Positions 11,436 through 20,546 are shown, counted from the first letter of the stretch. The stretch is 64,000 nucleotides of DNA from Rhodoferax_B ferrireducens_A (GCF_031458075.1 NZ_JAVDXT010000005.1:1-64000), one strand, 5' to 3'. Program-made: numbers and translations. Notes: a model not told the origin generated them from the letters alone.

Positions 11436-13529
11436 TCAATGGCGGGACCGGCGCACCAAGGCACCGATGTCCAAAATCAGGGCAACCTTGCCGTCGCCCA
11501 TGATCGTGGCGCCGGACACATTCGACACCTTGCGGTAGTTAGATTCCAGATTCTTCACCACCACCTGGTGCTGGCCCAGCAGCTCGTTGACCAGCAAGGC
11601 CACGCGGCTGCCTTCCGACTCCACCACCACCATGATGTTGTTGGTTTTTTCAGCATCGGCAATAGGCACCTGGAAGATGCGTTCCAAAGCAATCACCGGC
11701 ATGTACTCTTCACGCACCTTGACCAGCTGCGAACCTTGGGCAACGGTGCTAACGGCCTCGTCATTGACCTGGAACGACTCCACCACCGACGACAGCGGCA
11801 GGATGTAGACCTCGTCCCCCACACTGACCGACATGCCATCCATGATGGCCAAGGTCAACGGCAGGCGCACCGACACCTTCATGCCAAAGCCTTCGCTCGA
11901 ATCAATATCCACCGTGCCATTCAGTGAAGCAATATTGCGCTTCACCACGTCCATGCCTACGCCACGACCCGACACATCGGTAACGGTCTCGGCGGTGGAA
12001 AAGCCGGGCGCGAAGATCAGCTGCCAGACCTCGGCATCGGTCATGCTGTCGCTGACATCCAGCCCCCGTTCACGGGCTTTGCGCAAGATTTTTTCACGCG
12101 ACATGCCTTTGCCGTCATCGCGCACCTCGATCACGATGGAGCCGCCCTGGTGGGCTGCAGACAAGGTGATGGTGCCGTTCTCCGACTTGCCGGCAGCACG
12201 CCGCTCTTCGGGCATTTCAATGCCGTGGTCACAGCTATTGCGCACCAAGTGGGTCAGCGGGTCGGTGATTTTCTCGACCAGGCCTTTGTCCAATTCGGTG
12301 GCCTCACCTTGGGTCACAAAGTCCACCTTTTTACCCAAACGGTTGGCCAGATCACGCAACATGCGCGGGAAGCGGCTGAACACGATGGACATGGGAATCA
12401 TGCGGATCGACATCACCGACTCTTGCAGGTCGCGGGTGTTACGGTCGAGATCGGCCAAACCAGCAAACAGCTGCTGGTGCATCGCAGGATCCAGCCCCTG
12501 GCTGTTTTGCGCCAACATCGCCTGCGTGATGACCAACTCGCCGACCAGATTGATCAGTTGATCGACCTTTTTGATATCAACGCGGATGGTGGTGGCTTCC
12601 AGCGGCGTCTGGGCTGCCGCTTTAGGCTCGGCCTTGGCGGCTTTGGCGGCAGCATCTGCTGCAGGCACCACGGCCTGGGACTCTGATGGATGGCCGGGTG
12701 CACCGGCGAAAAACCCATATTCCTCTTCTACTCCCGTAGAGGCCGCAGCAGCGGCCAGCTCCGGCTCTGGCGCAACAGCCACCGCTTCAGGAGCAGCCGC
12801 CTCGCCATCGCGGTCGGAAATCTTCACAATCTCTTTGGCGACGTGAAAAACAAAAAGATCCAGTAAATCCTCATCCGAGGAAGTCGTCTCCACCGCAAAA
12901 ACCCGGGTATCAGCGCGGTCACTAGGCAGGCTGGACATGCTGCCCAAACCCGGAATGTCCCTGAACAGTTCTTGCACCGCATCGGCCTGGTCAGGCCGTT
13001 CCAGTGGCCCAATGTGGATGACCAACGAGCGCGGGCCGCCAACTTTCTTGCTGACTGCAACAGGCGCCGGCGCCGGGGGGGCAACCACGACCGGTGCGGC
13101 AACTGGAATCTCGCCGGCAGCCAACACGCTAATGCGCTTGACCAAGGCCGAGGTGGACACCGCGACGCCCTCGCCGCCGGCCTGGTGCCGCGCGAGCAAA
13201 CTGCGGGAAGCATCGGCAGACTCCAGCAAGGCATCAACCATAGGAGGAATCAACTTGAGCTCATGGCGGCGTAAACGGTCTAGCAGCGACTCCATCTGGT
13301 GGGTTAACTCAGCCACATCCGAGAAACCAAAAGTGGCGGCCCCACCCTTGATGGAGTGGGCGCAACGGAAAATACCGTTCAGCTCTTCATCATCTGTATT
13401 CGCAAGGTCCAGATCCAGCAACATCTGCTCCATCTGGTCCAGGTTCTCCCCAGCCTCTTCAAAGAAGATTTGGTAAAACTGGGTCAGGTCAAAATCGGCG
13501 CCTGAGCTCTCTTGGTGCATTTCAGCCAT
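11436..13529 (-). CDS. cheA: Chemotaxis histidine kinase CheA
   Basis: Receptor-controlled kinase that phosphorylates CheY and CheB. Of 697 residues: an HPt domain with phospho-acceptor H58 in CAHSIKGGAATFGF; a long Ala/Pro/Val-rich middle containing a P2-like segment; a dimerisation domain starting near IRVDIKKVDQLINLVGELV; a HATPase domain with N-box LVRNSCDHGIEMPEER and GRGVGMDVV; and a C-terminal CheW-like regulatory domain. AGGAG lies 7 bp before the ATG. It follows the cheY-like gene by 38 bp. Confidence 0.97.
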   Translation of the reverse strand: MAEMHQESSGADFDLTQFYQIFFEEAGENLDQMEQMLLDLDLANTDDEELNGIFRCAHSIKGGAATFGFSDVAELTHQMESLLDRLRRHELKLIPPMVDALLESADASRSLLARHQAGGEGVAVSTSALVKRISVLAAGEIPVAAPVVVAPPAPAPVAVSKKVGGPRSLVIHIGPLERPDQADAVQELFRDIPGLGSMSSLPSDRADTRVFAVETTSSDEDLLDLFVFHVAKEIVKISDRDGEAAAPEAVAVAPEPELAAAAASTGVEEEYGFFAGAPGHPSESQAVVPAADAAAKAAKAEPKAAAQTPLEATTIRVDIKKVDQLINLVGELVITQAMLAQNSQGLDPAMHQQLFAGLADLDRNTRDLQESVMSIRMIPMSIVFSRFPRMLRDLANRLGKKVDFVTQGEATELDKGLVEKITDPLTHLVRNSCDHGIEMPEERRAAGKSENGTITLSAAHQGGSIVIEVRDDGKGMSREKILRKARERGLDVSDSMTDAEVWQLIFAPGFSTAETVTDVSGRGVGMDVVKRNIASLNGTVDIDSSEGFGMKVSVRLPLTLAIMDGMSVSVGDEVYILPLSSVVESFQVNDEAVSTVAQGSQLVKVREEYMPVIALERIFQVPIADAEKTNNIMVVVESEGSRVALLVNELLGQHQVVVKNLESNYRKVSNVSGATIMGDGKVALILDIGALVRRSRH

Positions 13530-13567
13530 ACGGACTCCTGTGTTGCCTCTATCCGAGCGCGTCGAAT

Positions 13568-13930
13568 TTAGCGAATAACTTTCTGGATCACCTCAATCAA
13601 CCGTGCCGGATCAAACGGCTTGACCAGCCAGCCCGTGGCTCCTGCGCTCCGCCCTGCCTGCTTCATCTGGTCACTGGATTCAGTGGTCAAGATGAGAATG
13701 GGGATGGTCTTGAACTTAGGATGCTCTCGCAACAGGCGCGTCAGGCCAATGCCATCCAGCCTGGGCATGTTTTGATCGGCGAGCACCAAATCGATAGAGT
13801 GCGACTGCGCTTTCTCAAAAGCATCCTGCCCATCCACCGCTTCAATCACTTGGTAACCCGCTCCGGTCAACGTGAATGACACCATCTTTCGCATTGAGGG
13901 TGAATCGTCAACGGCAAGAATCGAATGCAT
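13568..13930 (-). CDS. cheY: CheY-like single-domain response regulator of the che operon
   Basis: 120 residues and only a receiver domain: acidic pair D8-D9 (AVDDSPSMR), phospho-acceptor D52 in LADQNMPRLDG, Thr in ILTTES, and Lys in WLVKPF. It lies directly upstream of cheA, so CheA is its likely phosphodonor. A second cheY (46700-47098) sits with cheZ and is closer to the motor-binding type, so this copy may act as an alternative output or phosphate sink. That division of labour is inference. Confidence 0.9.
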   Translation of the reverse strand: MHSILAVDDSPSMRKMVSFTLTGAGYQVIEAVDGQDAFEKAQSHSIDLVLADQNMPRLDGIGLTRLLREHPKFKTIPILILTTESSDQMKQAGRSAGATGWLVKPFDPARLIEVIQKVIR

Positions 13931-13983
13931 GAAAAGCTCCAGCTAAAGAAGAGAGTGCTTGTAAATTTCGGAGGATAGGCGTG

Positions 13984-14430
13984 TCAAAACAGCTCAATGG
14001 ACCCTGCGTCCATTTCGCTTTGGGTCACAGGGTTAGGACGGTCGGGAACCATAGCCCCAAAGGGCGCAGCCTCTTCACCATCTTCCTGTCCCATGCTTTC
14101 TGATGCCAAGCGGAACGCACAGCCTTGCAGCATAAGCGTTGTGTGCACGATTAATTGCGAGGCCATATCTTGGAACTGCAGCTCTGTGACTGCCGCACGC
14201 AGGTTGCTGCGCACATCGTCCACGGCGGGCACATCGGGTAAAGCAACAGCATCCAGGCCTTGGTTCACGCTGTTAAAGCGCGCCATTAAGTTGTCCATGG
14301 TGTGGCTAAGCAAACTTTCGAGTCGACTCAGGTCGTGCATCACCACCATCAGGGAGTCCTGTACCTCAGCGACCAACATCACCGGTAACTGGACGACAGG
14401 TCCCGTAGACATGGAAGGCTCTGTTTGCAT
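13984..14430 (-). CDS. Small CheZ-like protein, first gene of the che operon
   Basis: 148 residues, mostly helical by eye. The segment LQFQDMASQLI (85-94) matches the CheZ active-site block QDFQDLTGQVI, and D88 and Q92 keep the D-x3-Q spacing of the CheZ catalytic pair. The C-terminus, acidic and ending DAGSIELF, resembles the CheY-binding tail of CheZ (compare the end of the CheZ at 47095-47715). It is shorter than that CheZ (206 residues). ATG at 14430 has GGAG 7 bp upstream; in-frame starts further upstream lack one. A phosphatase role on the neighbouring CheY is inference; it could instead be a catalytically weak CheY-binding protein. Confidence 0.6.
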   Translation of the reverse strand: MQTEPSMSTGPVVQLPVMLVAEVQDSLMVVMHDLSRLESLLSHTMDNLMARFNSVNQGLDAVALPDVPAVDDVRSNLRAAVTELQFQDMASQLIVHTTLMLQGCAFRLASESMGQEDGEEAAPFGAMVPDRPNPVTQSEMDAGSIELF

Positions 14431-14616
14431 GTATTCTCCGTCGCTGCAGGAAAGCCCTAGACAAATTGCCTCGTTATAGCCGGATGTTAATTCTATTTCA
14501 CATTCTGTTACGAACAATCTGCAAATTGATTCGCAAGGCCCCAGCATATAACAGGCCACCACCTTATAGGTATCTGATTTTTATGTGGCTCATTTTTCCA
14601 TGGATTTGAGGTTGGC

Positions 14617-15729
14617 ATGACACCCTGGTTTGAGACTCAACCTATCCACATACTGCACCTGGAGGATTCCGTCATCGACCACCAAATTGTGGTGCATGCC
14701 TTGAAGAAACAAGGGCTTGCCTGCACGGTCAACCGGGTCGAATCACTGCCCGCCTTCGAACAGCTGACACGCAGCACACGGTTCGACCTCATCTTGGCCG
14801 ACTACCGCCTGCCGGGCTTCACGGCCATTGATGCCTGGAACGCACTCCAACAACAGGAACAGCAGCCACCTTTCGTGTTGCTTTCAGGCGCCATTGGTGA
14901 GGCGGCGGCCGTGGATGCGATTCGACTGGGGTTTAGCGACTACCTGCTCAAAGATGACATCAATAAGCTGGCGCATGTCATCGCCCGGGCCATCGAAGTA
15001 AGAGAGATCCGCCAAGCCAAAGAGCGCGCAGACAAAGACCTGGCCGCCTCCGAACGCCGCTTGGCAGAGCTGGCAGAACACCTGCAAAGCTCCATAGAAC
15101 AAGAAAGGGCCGCAATTGCCCGGGAAGTGCACGATGATATTGGCGGTTCCTTGGCCGCAGTCAAACTCGATCTAGCCTGGCTGGCCCGGCACCACAAGGA
15201 CGCCCCCACCGCCGCACATATTGGTTCGGCCCTGGAAATGCTGCAGCATGCGCTGGGCGCCAGCCAGCGCATCATGATGGATTTACGCCCGCCTATCCTG
15301 GACCAAGGCCTGAGTGCCGCGGTACAGTGGCTGGCACAAAGCTTTCAGAAGCGCACCGGCATCAGCACCACGTTTCATGCGACCCATGAAAAAATCCATA
15401 CCAACAAAGCAATTCAGCTGGTGGCCTACCGCACAGCACAAGAGGCTTTAACAAATATATCGAAACACGCTGAATGCAGCGCCGTCAGCATCGAACTGAC
15501 CGACGGAGAAGGCGTTTTGACCCTCGAAGTTACCGACAATGGCCGCGGTATACAAAAAAACCAACTGGACAAACCTAAGGCTTTTGGCCTGCGAGGCCTG
15601 CACGAAAGAGCCAAAACCGTCCAGGGCTGGCTGGACATCAGCAACCGGGGCGGCGTCGGCACATCCATTATTCTGTCTGTGCCGCTGCCCTCCGAGACAG
15701 CAGACCCAGCCAACGGGAATTCCCCATGA
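14617..15729 (+). CDS. Soluble receiver-histidine kinase (NarL-type kinase core)
   Basis: 370 residues with no membrane segment. An N-terminal receiver has phospho-acceptor D62 in LADYRLPGF. A coiled-coil linker leads to a HisKA_3 dimerisation domain with H172 in REVHDDIGGSLAAVKLDL, then a HATPase domain (TDNGRGI, FGLRGLHERA). It overlaps the next gene by 4 bp (ATGA), so the two make a two-component pair. Since it starts with a receiver, its input is probably another kinase rather than a ligand. Lying between the che and fli blocks, it may control motility genes, but nothing in the sequence proves this. Confidence 0.85.
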   Translation: MTPWFETQPIHILHLEDSVIDHQIVVHALKKQGLACTVNRVESLPAFEQLTRSTRFDLILADYRLPGFTAIDAWNALQQQEQQPPFVLLSGAIGEAAAVDAIRLGFSDYLLKDDINKLAHVIARAIEVREIRQAKERADKDLAASERRLAELAEHLQSSIEQERAAIAREVHDDIGGSLAAVKLDLAWLARHHKDAPTAAHIGSALEMLQHALGASQRIMMDLRPPILDQGLSAAVQWLAQSFQKRTGISTTFHATHEKIHTNKAIQLVAYRTAQEALTNISKHAECSAVSIELTDGEGVLTLEVTDNGRGIQKNQLDKPKAFGLRGLHERAKTVQGWLDISNRGGVGTSIILSVPLPSETADPANGNSP

Positions 15730-16355
15730 TCCATGTAGTTTTATGCGATGACCATGCCATGGTCCGCCGCGGTATCCGCGACACCTTGTCCGAAGCAGTA
15801 GATATTCAGGTCACCGGCGAAGCATCGGGCTACGCAGAAGTCCGGGAGCTGCTGCGTACCATAGCGTGCGATGTACTGGTATTGGATTTGAGTATGCCCG
15901 GGCGGGGCGGCATGGAAGTACTCGCGAGCCTGCGGGAAGCGGACTCGCCCATCAAGGTACTGATTGTGTCGATGTTCCCAGAGGACCAATATGCGATTCG
16001 CTGCCTACGGGCAGGCGCACAGGGTTATCTGAACAAAGCCGGCGACCCCGAAGAGCTGGTGCAGGCAGTGCGCACCGTGATGCAGGGACGCAAGTATGTG
16101 ACGCCCGAAGTCGCGCAAATGCTGGTGGAAAGCTTATCGAAACCGGTGCTTGAAGTCCCTCATGCATCTCTGTCGGAGCGGGAAATGCAGACTCTGTTGA
16201 AGATTGCCTCGGGCAAACGCCTGTCTGACATCGCAGAGGAATTGCTGCTGAGCCCGAAAACAGTCAGCGTCTACCGCACACGGGTACTGGAAAAACTGAA
16301 ACTGACGAACAATGCAGAACTGACGGTGTACGCTATTCGAAACAATTTGGTCTGA
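15726..16355 (+). CDS. NarL/LuxR-family response regulator
   Basis: 209 residues. An N-terminal receiver has D54 in LVLDLSMPGRGG, and a C-terminal LuxR-type helix-turn-helix spans LSEREMQTLLKIASGKRLSD and continues IAEELLLSPKTVSVYRTRVLEKL. It is a DNA-binding transcription factor and the cognate partner of the kinase with which it overlaps by 4 bp. The gene ends 25 bp from the convergent fliR. Targets are unknown; flagellar genes are plausible by position only. Confidence 0.9.
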   Translation: MIHVVLCDDHAMVRRGIRDTLSEAVDIQVTGEASGYAEVRELLRTIACDVLVLDLSMPGRGGMEVLASLREADSPIKVLIVSMFPEDQYAIRCLRAGAQGYLNKAGDPEELVQAVRTVMQGRKYVTPEVAQMLVESLSKPVLEVPHASLSEREMQTLLKIASGKRLSDIAEELLLSPKTVSVYRTRVLEKLKLTNNAELTVYAIRNNLV

Positions 16356-16379
16356 GCAGCATTGCCGATAAAGACAGCC

Positions 16380-17150
16380 CTAACGCCGGGCGGAGAATAA
16401 ATCGATGGCACGCTCCATCAATGCCATCGTCGGCTGGTCCAACATGGGTAGGGTGACGGTTACCCCCACAAGACCCATGGTTAACGTCACAGGAAAGCCA
16501 ATCGCGTAAATATTCATCTGCGGTGCGACCCTGGAGATCACCCCCATCGTCAAATTGACGAACAACAGCATACCCACCATGGGCAGGGCCATCCATAAAG
16601 CACTGGCAAACAGGTCTGCGCCCAGGGTGTACATCTTGATGTGCTGCAGGGTCACCAGAAAATTGCCATCGACTGGGAAGCTCTCAAAACTCTTGATAAC
16701 GGCCATTAGCACCATCAGGTGCCCGTTCATCACCACAAACAGCAGTATCGACATGTGGCCTAAGAAACGGGATACCGCACTGACCTGGGCATTGCTCGCC
16801 GGATCAAAAAAGGAGGCGAAATTAAGCCCCATTTGCAAACCAACCAATTCGCCCGCTAACTCTACGGAAGCAAATACCAAACGTACCGCGAAGCCGATTG
16901 CCAAACCGACCCCGACCTGCTGAACCACTGCAGCCAAAGCTTGCGGACTGTTCAGGCTGATCATGGGTTGATTAGCCAGACTTGCCTGTGCGGCCAAGGC
17001 CACGAAAAAAGCCAACGCCACTTTGGCGCGCTGCGGTATGGCCTTTAACGAGAACACTGGCGCGACACTGAACATCGCCAGTACGCGCAAAAATGGCCAG
17101 ACGATGGGAGACAGCCACCCCGCCAACTGCGCTTCGGTAAAAGTGATCAC
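16380..17150 (-). CDS. fliR: Flagellar export gate protein FliR
   Basis: Integral membrane part of the FliPQR type III export gate. 256 residues with about six hydrophobic segments and the family N-terminus (M/V)ITFTEAQLAGWL. GTG at 17150 is the start, preceded by AGGG at about 8 bp; the open frame continues upstream across the end of fliQ but matches nothing there. It is last in fliLMNOPQR and convergent with the LuxR-type regulator. Confidence 0.93.
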   Translation of the reverse strand: MITFTEAQLAGWLSPIVWPFLRVLAMFSVAPVFSLKAIPQRAKVALAFFVALAAQASLANQPMISLNSPQALAAVVQQVGVGLAIGFAVRLVFASVELAGELVGLQMGLNFASFFDPASNAQVSAVSRFLGHMSILLFVVMNGHLMVLMAVIKSFESFPVDGNFLVTLQHIKMYTLGADLFASALWMALPMVGMLLFVNLTMGVISRVAPQMNIYAIGFPVTLTMGLVGVTVTLPMLDQPTMALMERAIDLFSARR

Positions 17151-17164
17151 CGATAAGCCCTGCG

Positions 17165-17434
17165 CTACAACACCAGGGTAGGAATGGATTCGATGGTGCG
17201 GCGGATGTAGTCCACCAAGGTACTCAGCATCCAAGGGCCGGCGATGGCAAACACCAGTACGGCCGCAATCAGCTTGGGCACAAAAGAAAGCGTGGCTTCA
17301 TGGATTTGCGTGATGGCCTGGAAGATGCTCACAACCAAGCCCACCACCAGCACCGTCACCAAAATCGGGGCCGACACCATCAGCAGCAACCACATGGCTT
17401 CTTGCCCTGTGGTGAGAACCATTTGCGAGTTCAT
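17165..17434 (-). CDS. fliQ: Flagellar export gate protein FliQ
   Basis: 89 residues forming two transmembrane helices with the conserved PILVTVLVVGLVVSIFQAIT and FVPKLIAAVLVFAIAGPWM segments. Small subunit of the FliPQR gate complex at the base of the flagellum. It lies between fliP and fliR with short gaps. Confidence 0.95.
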   Translation of the reverse strand: MNSQMVLTTGQEAMWLLLMVSAPILVTVLVVGLVVSIFQAITQIHEATLSFVPKLIAAVLVFAIAGPWMLSTLVDYIRRTIESIPTLVL

Positions 17435-17453
17435 GCAATCTGCTTATTTTTTG

Positions 17454-18203
17454 CTACTGGACAAAGCTGGCGGCCAAGGAGCCGATCAACAAATTCCATC
17501 CGTCCGCCAAGACGAACAACATCAGCTTGAACGGCAGTGCCACTAAAACCGGGGACAGCATCATCATGCCCAAGGACATCAGCACACTGGCGACAACAAT
17601 ATCAATCACCAGGAAGGGGATGAAAATCATGAAGCCAATCTGGAAAGCCGATTTCAGCTCACTGGTCACAAACGAAGGTACAAGCACCCGCAAAGGCGCG
17701 GTTTCTGCCGTAACACCTGCATCGAGTTTGGCCAACTTGGCAAACAAGGCGAAGTCCGATTGGCGGGTCTGCTTCAGCATGAATTGGCGCACGGGCGCTT
17801 CGCCCTTCTCCAACGCTTGCTCAAACGACAAAGCATTGGTCGTGTAGGGGACGTAAGCGTCGGTGTACACGCGGTCCAGCGTTGGCCCCATCACAAAGAA
17901 AGTGAGAAACAACGATAAGCCAATAACAATTTGATTCGGAGGCGCAGACTGGGTTCCCAGAGCTTGGCGCAGCAACGACAGCACGATCACGATGCGGGTA
18001 AAACCCGTCATCATCAATAAAACCGCTGGCAGAAACGACAACGCGGTAAAAAACAGCAGCGTCTGGATTGGTACGGAATAACTAACACCTTGACCCGGGG
18101 CACCAATCAACAGCGGCAAAGTACCGGCAGCCTGGGCAAATACAGGCGCGTGAATCAGGCCCGCCAATACAAGCCCCCAGGTGCGTAAGCGTAACTTAAA
18201 CAT
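17454..18203 (-). CDS. fliP: Flagellar export gate protein FliP
   Basis: 249 residues: an N-terminal cleavable signal sequence (ending near PVFAQA), a periplasmic loop and C-terminal membrane helices. Family motifs MMTGFTRIVIVLSLLRQALG and FIPFLVIDIVVASVLMSLGM are present. ATG at 18203 overlaps the fliO stop by 8 bp, indicating translational coupling. A core pore component of the export gate. Confidence 0.95.
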   Translation of the reverse strand: MFKLRLRTWGLVLAGLIHAPVFAQAAGTLPLLIGAPGQGVSYSVPIQTLLFFTALSFLPAVLLMMTGFTRIVIVLSLLRQALGTQSAPPNQIVIGLSLFLTFFVMGPTLDRVYTDAYVPYTTNALSFEQALEKGEAPVRQFMLKQTRQSDFALFAKLAKLDAGVTAETAPLRVLVPSFVTSELKSAFQIGFMIFIPFLVIDIVVASVLMSLGMMMLSPVLVALPFKLMLFVLADGWNLLIGSLAASFVQ

Positions 18204-18519
18204 TCGGCGTCCCACTCTGCACAGCAGATGCCACGGCCGCATAAGTCACAGCCTGCCCCGCCACCTGAGCGGTGTGCAGGCAGGTAATGGCCTGCCCGGT
18301 AACACCTAGCACCAGCCAAGCCCTCGCACCCTCAGGCCCCACCTCGACCGTCACCACCCGTTGTTGCGGACCTACCGCTAAAACAGACACCAGGCGCGAA
18401 GCATTCAATGTTGCATTTGCACTACCCAAGGTACGCCGCTGTATCCACTTAACGGCGAAAGGAAGCATCGCCAAAACAATGACGAATAGCACCACCACGA
18501 GCAGCGTCTGGCTCATCAT
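18196..18519 (-). CDS. fliO: Flagellar export chaperone FliO
   Basis: 107 residues: one N-terminal transmembrane helix (about 3-22) followed by a small cytoplasmic domain, the FliO pattern. FliO assists assembly of the FliP ring. Sequence conservation is low in this family, so the call leans on size, topology and position between fliN and fliP. Confidence 0.88.
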   Translation of the reverse strand: MMSQTLLVVVLFVIVLAMLPFAVKWIQRRTLGSANATLNASRLVSVLAVGPQQRVVTVEVGPEGARAWLVLGVTGQAITCLHTAQVAGQAVTYAAVASAVQSGTPNV

Positions 18520-18525
18520 GCTCGA

Positions 18526-18945
18526 TCAGCCTTTGCTCAAGCGCTTCAAGCGCTCGGAAGGCGTCACCACGTCGGTCAAACGGATGCCGAACTTGTCATT
18601 CACCACCACAACTTCACCCTGGGCAATCAGGTATCCATTGATCAGAACGTCCATGGGTTCACCAGCGAGCGCATCCAGTTCGACCACCGAACCTTGCGCC
18701 AGTTGCAGGATGTACTTGATAGGGACCTTGGTACGCCCCAACTCCACTGACAAAGTGACAGGGATATCCAAGACCATATTGATGTCTTGGGAGGTTCCAT
18801 CTTTAGCCTGCACGTTTCCGCCAAACAAAGGACCACCCTGCCCGACATCTTCCACCTTTGCGTCGGAAACCTTTTGCTCTTCCAAGGCCTCGGCCCAGGC
18901 GGCCATCGGATCTTCAGCTTCGTCGTTCTTGTTATCCGTTGCCAT
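18526..18945 (-). CDS. fliN: C-ring switch protein FliN
   Basis: 139 residues: a variable acidic N-terminus and a C-terminal SpoA domain with VTLSVELGRTKVPIKYILQL and GEVVVVNDKFGIRLTDVV. Forms the lower C-ring with FliM and binds FliH. The start overlaps the end of fliM by 14 bp, so translation is coupled. Confidence 0.95.
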   Translation of the reverse strand: MATDNKNDEAEDPMAAWAEALEEQKVSDAKVEDVGQGGPLFGGNVQAKDGTSQDINMVLDIPVTLSVELGRTKVPIKYILQLAQGSVVELDALAGEPMDVLINGYLIAQGEVVVVNDKFGIRLTDVVTPSERLKRLSKG

Positions 18946-19939
18946 TTAAATCTCCTGGGGAATTACTTTCACTGCCTCGCAAACACTCTTCAATACGAAT
19001 CGCATACTTCGAATTGTGCGTTCCGTACTGGCACTCAAATATCGGCACACCGCCGATAGAAGCCCGAATCCGAGGCTCCCGCTCCAGCTCGATAAAGTCG
19101 CCAGGCTTCATACTCAGAAGCTGCTCTACCGTGGCTTCTGCTTGGGCCAGTTCGGCTACCAACGTAACTTCAGCCGACTGGATCTCCCGGCTCAGCAAGG
19201 TGATCCAGCGCCGATCCACCTCCACGGAATCACCCTGCGTAGACGAATACAACACGTCCCGGATGGGCTCCAGCGTCGAATACGGCATGCAAATATGGAT
19301 CGCGCCGGCGATATCGCCAATTTCGAGCTGAAACACAGTCGAAACCACGATCTCGCTCGGCGTTGCAATATTGGCAAACTGGGGCTGCATCTCCGAGCGC
19401 TGGTAGTCCAGCTCCAAGGGGTAGATGCCATGCCAGGCTTTTTTGTACTCCGCACAGACGACATCCACCAGGCGATTGATCACCCGCTGCTCCGTCATGG
19501 AAAACTCTCGCCCTTCGATACGCGTTTGGAACTTGCCGACACCACCATACAAGGTATCGATCACCCCAAACACCAAAGAGGGCTCACAAACGATCAAGCC
19601 ACTGCCGCGCAAGGGGCGGATCGCCATGATGTTGAAATTGGTGGGAACCGCTAGTTCTCGCAAGAACGCGCTGTAGCGCTGCACCGAAACCGTCCCTACG
19701 GAAATTTCAGGGCTTCTGCGAATGAAGTTAAAAAGGCCAATGCGGAAATTACGGGCAAACCGCTCGTTGACGACCTCCATGGTCGGCATGCGGCCCCGGA
19801 CAATACGCTCCTGGCTGGAGATATCGTAGTTGCGGATTTCACCCGCCTCGAAAACTTCCTCTGCCGCTTTTTGGCTTTCACCGGTGACGCCCTCCAGCAG
19901 GGCATCAACTTCTTCTTGCGATAAGAATGATTCACTCAT
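18932..19939 (-). CDS. fliM: C-ring switch protein FliM
   Basis: 335 residues: an N-terminal CheY-P-binding segment (SFLSQEEVDALLEGV), a middle CheC-like domain and a C-terminal SpoA domain that docks FliN. Transmits the CheY signal to the rotor. It follows fliL by 22 bp and overlaps fliN. Confidence 0.96.
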   Translation of the reverse strand: MSESFLSQEEVDALLEGVTGESQKAAEEVFEAGEIRNYDISSQERIVRGRMPTMEVVNERFARNFRIGLFNFIRRSPEISVGTVSVQRYSAFLRELAVPTNFNIMAIRPLRGSGLIVCEPSLVFGVIDTLYGGVGKFQTRIEGREFSMTEQRVINRLVDVVCAEYKKAWHGIYPLELDYQRSEMQPQFANIATPSEIVVSTVFQLEIGDIAGAIHICMPYSTLEPIRDVLYSSTQGDSVEVDRRWITLLSREIQSAEVTLVAELAQAEATVEQLLSMKPGDFIELEREPRIRASIGGVPIFECQYGTHNSKYAIRIEECLRGSESNSPGDLNGNG

Positions 19940-19961
19940 GAAGCGACTCCATGGTGGCCCA

Positions 19962-20546
19962 TCATTGGATGATGAAACTGGAGAACAGAATGCTCAGCAC
20001 CGGATTGGCCGCTGCAGCGGATTTCTTCTTGGCCGCGCTCTTCTTCTTGGGTGCGGCATCTGCGGCAGGCTCTTCTTCGTGCTCTTCCACCTCGTAACCC
20101 AGGGGAGTAGACACCTCGCGCAAAATATCGCGCGCCAGCTTCTCTTTGCCTTCTTTAGTTAGTAGCTCGTCCGACGTGTGCTGCGAAATCAATAGCAAAA
20201 CACCGCTGCGGATAGTAGGCAAATTCGCCTTGACGGCATCTGAAGTCTTTTGATCCACCACGCCAATGGTGATACCAATCTGTACAAACTTCTCCCCACC
20301 CGGATCGGCCAAGTTCACGACCATATTGTCCATGGGAAGAAATACGGGAGGCACCATGTGCTTGGCTTCAGCATGGGCCGCAGGAGCAGCATCCTCGCCA
20401 TCCTCAGAGGCAGGAGCGCGCAAAAAGACAAACCACCCACCACCCGCAAGCACCAATAACAAAATGACCGCCACGATGATGACGATCATTTTTTTGCCCT
20501 TGGCCTTAGGGGGCGCGGACGCTTCAGCGGCAGCAGGTGCAGACAC
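19962..20546 (-). CDS. fliL: Stator-associated membrane protein FliL
   Basis: About 194 residues: a short Ala/Pro/Lys-rich cytoplasmic part, one transmembrane helix (MIVIIVAVILLLVLAGGGWF) and a periplasmic FliL domain, then a Lys/Ala-rich stretch and a conserved end NPVLSILFSSFIIQ. FliL supports stator function. GTG at 20546 is chosen because GGAAGGA lies 6 bp upstream; a GTG at 20576 in frame is the alternative without a clear site. First gene of fliLMNOPQR; the 170 bp before it (to fliK) should contain its promoter, which I could not define. Confidence 0.9.
   Translation of the reverse strand: MSAPAAAEASAPPKAKGKKMIVIIVAVILLLVLAGGGWFVFLRAPASEDGEDAAPAAHAEAKHMVPPVFLPMDNMVVNLADPGGEKFVQIGITIGVVDQKTSDAVKANLPTIRSGVLLLISQHTSDELLTKEGKEKLARDILREVSTPLGYEVEEHEEEPAADAAPKKKSAAKKKSAAAANPVLSILFSSFIIQ

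Noticed and set aside
10036..11538. A 500-codon plus-strand open frame over cheR and cheW
   Set aside because: It is antisense to two unmistakable chemotaxis genes and has no recognisable domain.
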